Origin: JBGPIT01 sp041485125 | GTDB taxonomy: Bacteria > Desulfobacterota > Binatia > UTPRO1 | Assembly: GCA_041485125.1 (NCBI GenBank) | Contig: JBGPIT010000001.1 | Span: 1-54,755, forward strand | DNA length: 54,755 bases | Direction: 5' to 3' | In this document: in pieces, positions 49,071-54,755 of the stretch | Layout of the letters: each line of letters opens with the position of its first letter | Numbering within the stretch: position 1 is the first letter of the stretch | Made by a program: the position numbers and the translations under genes | Notes under the pieces: generated by a model | Databases searched by the model: none | What the model was told of the DNA's origin: nothing | Seen by the model: the letters and a program-made list of their open reading frames with translations, nothing else

Positions 49071-50942
49071 ATGAGCATCCAGAGTTCCGTCACCGCACCC
49101 GATCTGATCGGTGCCGCCCCGGCGCCGGCCGAGATCCGTTGGGAAAGCGTCACGGTCGCCCGCGCGACGCCGATCTGGCAACGCGTCGCCGCGCTCATCG
49201 GACTGGTACTGCTGTCACCACTCGCCCTGGTGATCGCGATCGCGACCAAGATCACGAGCCCCGGCCCGGTCACCTATCGCGGCCAACGCGTCGGCCGCGG
49301 CGGCAAGATCTTCACCATCATCAAGTTCCGCACGCTCGAGCTGAACGCCGAGCAGAAGATCGGCGCCCGCCTGCTCGAGCACTCCGACGGCCTCTACACG
49401 CGCATCGGCCGTTACCTGAAGCGCGCCAAGCTCGACGAGATCCCGCAGCTCTGGAACGTGGTGCGCGGCGACATGAACCTGGTCGGGCCGCGGCCGGTGC
49501 GGCCGATCTTCCTCGAGGCCTTCTGCCGTGAGATCCCCGGCTACCTGCGGCGTTTCTCGGTGAATCCCGGGATGACCGGGCTCGCCCAGGTGCGCGGCGG
49601 CTACTTCACGCACCCGCGCGACAAGCTCCGCTACGACCTCATCTACATCGACAACCGCTCGTGGTGGCTCGACGTCCGGCTGGTGACGCTCACCTTCATC
49701 AAGGTGCTGAACCGCTGGGCGACGCTCGGGCTCGTCCTCACGCTGCTCTTCATGTCCGCGGCGTTGGCGCCCGGCGTCTTCCACTACCCGTTCCAGCTCG
49801 ACCTCGGCTCCTTCAAACTCAGCCCGTTCGAGCTCCTCGTCGCGATCACGGCGGCCTGGGTGGCGGTGCAGCGCTCGCCCCGCCATCAGCTGGTGATCTA
49901 CGGCACGGCGGTGAATCGGCCGATCGCGGCCTTCGTCGTCTTCGCGGTGGTCGCGTCGTTCTTCTCGCCCGAGCCGGGGCCGGCGTTGCAGGGCGTCGCC
50001 TACTACGTCGCGACCGGCTTCTTCCTGACGTTCATCATCGTCTGTACACGGCTCAGCCAGCGCGAGGCGAACCAGATCGCGACGGTAGTCGGCCTGTCGG
50101 CGGTCGGCGTCACCTTGATCGGTCTCTCGCAGATCGGTCTCGAGAACCAACTCGGCCACGCCGGCGCACCCCGCATGACGTCGACCCTCGGCAACCCGGT
50201 GCTGCTCGCGACCTACATCGTCCTCGGCTTGCCGTTCCTCCTCACCCAGCTGCTGCACAGCCGCACCCGCGAGCAACGCGACTTCTGGGTCGCGTGCGCC
50301 ACCGTGACCTTGATCGGCGTATTCTTGACGCAGACCCGCATGGGGCTGGTCGCGATGGCAATCACCGTCTGCGCGTTTTTGTGGAAGACCTCGCACCGCT
50401 TCATTGGTATTTTCGTCGTCGTCGGCGTCATGATGTTCAGCGGCATCGTCGCGCAGCACTACCTTCGCTTGTCGATGCCCGAGATCACCGCGGAGGCGTC
50501 CCGGCGCAGCGAAGCGGTGAGCGAGGTGCTCTCGGCGAGTCCGAAGGAGCTGCTCTTCGGCGTCGGCAGCACGCGCCGCCTGGCGATGGCGACCACCGAA
50601 CGCGACGCCGACATCTCGACCAACATGCACCTCACCCTCATTCGACAGCACGGCATCGCGGGCTGGGTTCTCATGCTCTGGATCTTTGCCGCCGCCCTGG
50701 TCGCGCTCTATCGCGGCTACGACCGTATCCACGATCCGCACATGCGGCGGATCGTGTGGGCGATCTTCAGCTCGATGGTCGGATTCCTCTGCTCGATGAC
50801 CGACGCGAACGTCTTCTTCAACGTGACCATCCAGATCTTCTTCTGGGGCATGGTGGGTGTCGGCATCGGCATCATCACGCATCTGAACGGCCGCCGGCCG
50901 ACGTTCTACGTGCTGTGGCGCTTCGGCGAGCACGGCGACTGA
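49071..50942 (+). CDS. Fusion of initiating sugar-phosphate transferase and Wzy-like polymerase/ligase
   Basis: The protein has 623 residues from the ATG at 49071. Residues about 25-215 are a bacterial sugar transferase (WcaJ/PglC type): a membrane hairpin ALIGLVLLSPLALVIAIATK, PGPVTYRGQRVG, FTIIKFRT, KLDEIPQLWNVVRGDMNLVGPRP with the catalytic Asp122-Glu123, and PGMTGLAQV. From about 218 on it is a ten-helix O-antigen polymerase/ligase-like domain with LFGVGSTRRLA. The first domain would start repeat-unit synthesis by placing a sugar-phosphate on undecaprenyl phosphate. The second would join finished units. Both activities on one chain is unusual. The fusion has no internal stop. Confidence 0.85.
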   Translation: MSIQSSVTAPDLIGAAPAPAEIRWESVTVARATPIWQRVAALIGLVLLSPLALVIAIATKITSPGPVTYRGQRVGRGGKIFTIIKFRTLELNAEQKIGARLLEHSDGLYTRIGRYLKRAKLDEIPQLWNVVRGDMNLVGPRPVRPIFLEAFCREIPGYLRRFSVNPGMTGLAQVRGGYFTHPRDKLRYDLIYIDNRSWWLDVRLVTLTFIKVLNRWATLGLVLTLLFMSAALAPGVFHYPFQLDLGSFKLSPFELLVAITAAWVAVQRSPRHQLVIYGTAVNRPIAAFVVFAVVASFFSPEPGPALQGVAYYVATGFFLTFIIVCTRLSQREANQIATVVGLSAVGVTLIGLSQIGLENQLGHAGAPRMTSTLGNPVLLATYIVLGLPFLLTQLLHSRTREQRDFWVACATVTLIGVFLTQTRMGLVAMAITVCAFLWKTSHRFIGIFVVVGVMMFSGIVAQHYLRLSMPEITAEASRRSEAVSEVLSASPKELLFGVGSTRRLAMATTERDADISTNMHLTLIRQHGIAGWVLMLWIFAAALVALYRGYDRIHDPHMRRIVWAIFSSMVGFLCSMTDANVFFNVTIQIFFWGMVGVGIGIITHLNGRRPTFYVLWRFGEHGD

Positions 50943-50986
50943 GCGGACGCTCTCGGCAACGACTCTCGCTCGAACGAACGAAACGC

Positions 50987-53080
50987 ATGACAACTGACAC
51001 GAGCACATCGCGCGGCGGCACCGCGTCGTTTGGCCGCGGGCTCCTCGCCGGCGCGGCTGCCGGCATCACTGCGGGAGCGGGGTGGTGGGTGGTCGAGACC
51101 CTCGCGAACTGGGCCTTCGGCGGCGTCATTCCCGCCTCGGTCGCGGTCGCCCTGCTCGGCATCGACCTCGTGATCGGCGCCGCCGGTGGGATCGTCGTCG
51201 GCGCGCTGCTCGCGCTCACGCGCCGCTTCAGCGCCGTCACGCTCGCGCTCGGCATGGCGGTCGTCTACGGCTTGATCCGCATCTACGAGCCACCCGGCCT
51301 CTTCGGGGAGGCGTTCTTCCTCGCGCTCGGCGTCGGCACGGTCCTGATCGGGGCGCGACTGGCCGGACCCGACCGCGACAGCGTCGTCGGCTTCCTCCAG
51401 CTGATGCTCCTCACGACGGCGTTCACGGCGCTCGGCAAGGCGATCGTCGGCGAGGCGCAAAGCGACTACTTCAGCAAGACCGAGCCGAGCGGCGCGACGC
51501 TCGCGTTCCTGCTCGCGGCGCTGCCGCTCGCGGGCGTCCTCGCCGATCGCGTCGTCGGCTTCGTGGTGCGGCGCACCGGCCCGCGGTTCGCGGTCGAGAT
51601 CGCGGCGGGCATCGGCGCAGCCATGCTCTGGCATCATTGGAGCCCGCCGCTCTGGACCCCGCCGCTCGATCGTCCCGCGAGCACCGCAACCGCGCCGGCC
51701 GGCTCGCCCGACGTCATCCTGATCTCGATGGACACGACGCGCGCCGACCACATGTCGACCTACGGGTACGCACGCGACACCTCACCGCATCTCACCGCGT
51801 TCGCGAAGGACGCGCTGAAGTTCGTCGAGGCGCGCTCACCGGCGGAGTGGACGGTGCCGGGTCACGCCTCGATGTTCACCGGCATGTACCCGAGCCGGCA
51901 CGGCGCCCACTACGCGGGCGATTGGCACTCCGGCCCCATGATCTACGGTCGCAAGCGCGTTCTCCCGCTCGGTGACGACAAGACGACGGTCGCCGAGGCG
52001 CTCCGCGACCGCGGCTACGCGACCGCCGGCTTCGCCGCCAATTTCGCGAACCTCGACCGCGGCTTCGGCATGGCACAGGGCTTTCAGCACTACGAGGATC
52101 ATCCCTGGTTGCTGCTCCGGCCGGTGCCGCACGTCATCCGCTTTCTGCAACGTTTCTGGCCCGCCTACTGCAAGAAGCCGTTCCGCAGCGCCGACGACAT
52201 CAACGCGGCCGCGCTCGCCTTCTTGGACGGTCCCGGGCGTGACCGGGCGAGCTTCATCTTCGTGAACTACCTCGAGCCGCACCACTGGCTCGCCGCGCCG
52301 CCGTACGACCTCTGGAGCCGCGATCTGCCGAATGCACACGCGCTTGCGCTGAAGGGTCTCTTCACACACGCGATTCCCGCCGGCCTCGACGACGAGGAGC
52401 GCGAGTTCGTCACCGCCAACTACGACGGCCAGATCCTCGCGATGGATGCTTCGATCGGGACGTTCTTCGACGAGCTCAAGAAGCGTAACCGCTTCGAGAA
52501 GGCGCTCATCATCGTCACCTCGGACCACGGCGAGCTCCTCGGCGAGCACGACATCGTGGGTCACGGCGGCCGCATGATGTACGAGGGCCTGCTGCACATC
52601 CCGATGATCGTGAAGTTCCCCGGCGCCGATCGTCCGCGCGGCGAGAACCGCACACCCGTCCAGCTCGTCGACGTGATGCCGACCGTGCTCACGACCGTGG
52701 GCGCGACCGTACCGGGCGCGGTGCAAGGCGAGCCGATCCAGAGCGTCGACCATGCCACGATCGCCGAGGAGCACATCAACCCCGAGTTCGTGTCGCAATA
52801 CGGCGCCGTCTACAACCGCGCGCTGCGTGCGCTCTACGACGGACCCTACAAACTGATCACTACCTCGCGCGGCGAGCGCTTCCTCTTCGACCTCGCGAAC
52901 GACCGGGCCGAGGTGAAGAACCTCGCGTCACGCGAGCCCGAGCGCGTGGCCCGCATGGAAGAGGAGCTCGAATCCGCGATGAATGGCATGGATCCGAAGG
53001 TCGCGAGCGCGGCCGGCGTCGCCGCCGAGTCGATCACCGGCGTGCGCGCCGCCGATGCGGCAGGGGTGAGCTACCGATGA
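50987..53080 (+). CDS. Membrane-bound sulfatase/phosphotransferase-like protein
   Basis: The protein has 697 residues from the ATG at 50987. About six to seven N-terminal helices (1-230) are followed by an alkaline-phosphatase-fold catalytic domain. This has VILISMDTTRADHMSTYGY (metal Asp249), AEWTVPGHASMFTGMYPSRHG with Thr289 where sulfatases carry Cys or Ser, and VTSDHGELLGEHDIVGHGG. The Thr nucleophile and the membrane part resemble LtaS- or EptA-like phosphotransferases more than formylglycine sulfatases. The substrate is unknown and may be a phospho-substituent on EPS. It overlaps the next gene by ATGA. Confidence 0.85.
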   Translation: MTTDTSTSRGGTASFGRGLLAGAAAGITAGAGWWVVETLANWAFGGVIPASVAVALLGIDLVIGAAGGIVVGALLALTRRFSAVTLALGMAVVYGLIRIYEPPGLFGEAFFLALGVGTVLIGARLAGPDRDSVVGFLQLMLLTTAFTALGKAIVGEAQSDYFSKTEPSGATLAFLLAALPLAGVLADRVVGFVVRRTGPRFAVEIAAGIGAAMLWHHWSPPLWTPPLDRPASTATAPAGSPDVILISMDTTRADHMSTYGYARDTSPHLTAFAKDALKFVEARSPAEWTVPGHASMFTGMYPSRHGAHYAGDWHSGPMIYGRKRVLPLGDDKTTVAEALRDRGYATAGFAANFANLDRGFGMAQGFQHYEDHPWLLLRPVPHVIRFLQRFWPAYCKKPFRSADDINAAALAFLDGPGRDRASFIFVNYLEPHHWLAAPPYDLWSRDLPNAHALALKGLFTHAIPAGLDDEEREFVTANYDGQILAMDASIGTFFDELKKRNRFEKALIIVTSDHGELLGEHDIVGHGGRMMYEGLLHIPMIVKFPGADRPRGENRTPVQLVDVMPTVLTTVGATVPGAVQGEPIQSVDHATIAEEHINPEFVSQYGAVYNRALRALYDGPYKLITTSRGERFLFDLANDRAEVKNLASREPERVARMEEELESAMNGMDPKVASAAGVAAESITGVRAADAAGVSYR

Positions 53081-54147
53081 GCATCGCTCCGTTCGATCGC
53101 GACCAATCAGGTCGCGATCCGACAGGTCGTGACGCCGCCGGTCGCGCCGAGGCGGCGCCGCGCATCTCGGTCGTGATGCCGGTCTACAACGCTGAGCGCC
53201 TGCTCGACGAGTGTCTGACCACGCTCCGCGCCAACACCGACGTCGACTACGATATCTTGGTCGTCGACGACACCTCGACGGACCGCTCGCGGGAGATCGC
53301 GGCGTCGTACGGCTGCCGGGTGATCCCGAGCGGCGGCCGGCTCGGTCCCGCCGGCGCCCGCAACGTCGGCGCGCGCGAGGCGACCGGCGAGATCCTTTTC
53401 TTCGTCGACTCCGACGTGATGGTGCGGCCGGACACGCTGCGGCGCCTGGTCGAGGCCTTCGACGACCCCACCCTCGACGGCGTGATCGCGGTGCAGGCGC
53501 CGGAGATGCGCTTCGGAAACATCTGCAGCCGCTACAAGAACCTCTGGATGTACTACACGTACGCCCGGCGGGCCGGGGAGGACGTGCCGCTCTTCTACAC
53601 CACCGCCGCGGCGATCCGGACCAGGGTCTTCGTCGAGTCGGGCGGGTTCGACGTCAACTACGCCAACCCCAACGTCGAGGACACCGATTTCGGACAGAAG
53701 CTGGGGAGCCTCGGCTACCGCATCCGCGTCCTTCCCGATCTCGAGGTCGAGCACGTCAAAGGCTACGATCTCAAGGGGTTGCTGCGGGTCGACTACCTGC
53801 GCTCGGTGGCACTGGCGCGGCTCAAGCTCCGTAAGCGCGCCGAGACGATCGGGCAGAACGACACCTCGGTGCCGCTCAGCTACATGCTGAGCGTTCCGCT
53901 GTCGGGTCTGCTGATTCTGCTCCTTATCGGTGCACTTGCGCTGCAGAGCAGCACGCTTTTGCTAGCGACTTTTCTCGCTTTTGCCGCCATCATCGTGCTA
54001 AATGTCCCGTTCCTTCGGCTGCTTCACGTGCACGGCGGACTCAAAGCCTGGGCACTCGGATCGGTGATTCTCGTGATCGAGCTGCTCACGGCCGGTCTCG
54101 GCAGTGTCGTCGGTATCGCAACCTTCATTGCTGGACGGAAATACTAG
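53077..54147 (+). CDS. GT2-family glycosyltransferase with C-terminal membrane helices
   Basis: The 356-residue protein starts at an ATG overlapping the upstream stop. It is a GT-A fold enzyme: ISVVMPVYNAERLLDECL, DILVVDDTSTDRS, GPAGARNVGAREATGEILFFVDSDV with the DxD motif, and NVEDTDFGQKLGSLG. Two hydrophobic helices (about 268-320) end the chain and anchor it at the membrane. It probably adds a sugar to the lipid-linked precursor. A radical SAM gene follows at 9 bp. Confidence 0.9.
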   Translation: MSIAPFDRDQSGRDPTGRDAAGRAEAAPRISVVMPVYNAERLLDECLTTLRANTDVDYDILVVDDTSTDRSREIAASYGCRVIPSGGRLGPAGARNVGAREATGEILFFVDSDVMVRPDTLRRLVEAFDDPTLDGVIAVQAPEMRFGNICSRYKNLWMYYTYARRAGEDVPLFYTTAAAIRTRVFVESGGFDVNYANPNVEDTDFGQKLGSLGYRIRVLPDLEVEHVKGYDLKGLLRVDYLRSVALARLKLRKRAETIGQNDTSVPLSYMLSVPLSGLLILLLIGALALQSSTLLLATFLAFAAIIVLNVPFLRLLHVHGGLKAWALGSVILVIELLTAGLGSVVGIATFIAGRKY

Positions 54148-54155
54148 GAGGACTC

Positions 54156-54755
54156 ATGGGCTACCTGGACTACCTGTCACACGGCACCAAAATGCTGTCG
54201 AAGAAGGGCGCCATGCCGGTCTACATGGTGTACTTCATCACCGACGCCTGCAACGCCAAGTGCAAGCACTGCCTCCTCGCCGACGGCGCACATCCCGGAT
54301 GGGAAACGCCGACGATGGAGTTCAAGCGCAAGGAGCTCACGCTGGAGGAGGTGGACAAAGTCACCGCCAGCATGGGCAAGAGCTTGATGTTCCTCCTGCC
54401 GACGGGCGGTGAGCCGTTTCTCCGCAAGGACATCGGGGAGATCGTCAAGATCTTCTACAAGAACACCGGCGTGCGCAACGTCGGCATCCCGACCAATGGC
54501 AGCACCACCATCCGCACGCTCAAGATCGTCGAGGACGTCCTCAAGTCCTGTCCCGATCTCGACTTCGGGATCGACGTCTCACTCGACGGCGTCGGCGCGC
54601 TGCACGACGAGATCCGGGTCTTCCCCGGGCTCTTCGAGCGCTCCATCCAGACCTACAAGGAGCTGAAGAAGCTCGCCAAGCACTACCCGAAGCTCAACGT
54701 CAACGTCGAGACCACGGTGTCTTCTCACAATGACAAGCACCTCATGGAGAACTAC
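54156..54755 (+). CDS. Radical SAM protein (partial, runs off the window)
   Basis: The first 200 codons are present from an ATG after AGGAGG. The radical SAM cluster motif CNAKCKHC (CxxxCxxC) lies at about residues 33-40, in FITDACNAKCKHCLL. It is followed by FLLPTGGEPFLRKDIGE (GGEP, binding SAM) and GIPTNGSTT. The first three beta/alpha units are intact. Whether a SPASM domain or another extension follows cannot be seen. Such proteins in EPS loci may modify sugars or peptides. The gene is cut at the window edge. Confidence 0.88.
   Translation, partial: MGYLDYLSHGTKMLSKKGAMPVYMVYFITDACNAKCKHCLLADGAHPGWETPTMEFKRKELTLEEVDKVTASMGKSLMFLLPTGGEPFLRKDIGEIVKIFYKNTGVRNVGIPTNGSTTIRTLKIVEDVLKSCPDLDFGIDVSLDGVGALHDEIRVFPGLFERSIQTYKELKKLAKHYPKLNVNVETTVSSHNDKHLMENY

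Noticed and set aside
45950..49273. 1107-codon minus-strand frame opposite the deacetylase and AsnB genes
   Set aside because: It is striking in length, but the composition (Arg/Glu/Val/His repeats) is that of a GC-rich shadow. Two genes with intact catalytic motifs lie on the plus strand.
49215..51008. 597-codon minus-strand frame opposite the sugar-transferase/Wzy fusion
   Set aside because: Same shadow composition with no recognisable fold, and it is antisense to a supported membrane protein.
1..54755. CRISPR arrays, rRNA and tRNA genes
   Set aside because: I saw no regularly spaced repeat array, no rRNA-like conserved stretch and no tRNA cloverleaf with a TTC-containing arm. A covariance-model search would be decisive.

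Overview
This is a GC-rich window with tightly packed genes, short or overlapping gene junctions and frequent GTG/TTG starts. An outer-membrane polysaccharide export lipoprotein (37713-38450) marks a Gram-negative envelope. The PerR/peroxiredoxin/ferritin operon, the multihaem cytochrome and the B12-dependent ethanolamine ammonia-lyase fit a metabolically versatile environmental bacterium. By gene style I would place it near the uncultivated deltaproteobacterial, Binatota or Myxococcota-like lineages, with low confidence. No rRNA, tRNA or CRISPR array was seen.

Left part (1-27.3 kb): accessory and housekeeping genes. Positions 28-1776 are a clean insertion scar: a 9-bp direct repeat immediately outside a 14-bp inverted repeat. 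It encloses a membrane/coiled-coil protein gene, the tail of a broken transposase and another gene fragment, with no intact transposase. Next come an MBL-fold protein, a Dcd-like nucleotide enzyme, a perR-peroxiredoxin-ferritin operon, an SDR dehydrogenase, a membrane-PDZ-methyltransferase fusion, an alpha/beta hydrolase, SixA and a MOSC protein. Positions 9.6-17.7 kb hold a ketosynthase-ACP-acyltransferase trio coupled to a membrane histidine kinase and a receiver-kinase hybrid, then an RND exporter and small accessory genes. A pentahaem cytochrome and an ABC-F ATPase follow. A five-gene overlapping operon on the minus strand carries eutB and eutC with a cysteine-less redoxin, a membrane protein and an SMP-30 protein. 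A VAT-1-like quinone oxidoreductase is translationally coupled to a minimal stand-alone Hint (intein/hedgehog-like) domain.

Right part (27.4 kb to the end): after a minus-strand acyltransferase comes a long plus-strand exopolysaccharide locus. It has two glycosyltransferases, two paralogous small helical proteins, a degenerate histidine kinase, a sigma-54 response regulator, a GspA/ExeA-like AAA ATPase with a LysM tail and a NusG/RfaH-like antiterminator. These are followed by a Wza-like export lipoprotein, a GumC/Wzz co-polymerase, a CpsD-like ATPase with a broken P-loop, a Wzy-like polymerase, another glycosyltransferase, a phosphodiesterase, two polysaccharide deacetylases and an AsnB-type amidotransferase. 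The locus ends with a fused sugar-transferase/Wzy protein, a membrane sulfatase, a family-2 glycosyltransferase and a truncated radical SAM gene.

The gene set resembles exosortase (XrtA)-associated EPS loci, but no exosortase lies in the window. Two near-identical sigma-54 (-24/-12) promoters are visible, one before the 91-aa small protein and one before the antiterminator. Tandem GTTGCATG motifs lie upstream of the first. This suggests a circuit: degenerate kinase and sigma-54 regulator, then the antiterminator, then transcription of the long EPS operon. The duplicated small helical proteins inside this circuit, the stand-alone Hint domain and the fused sugar-transferase/polymerase are the best candidates for undescribed biology.
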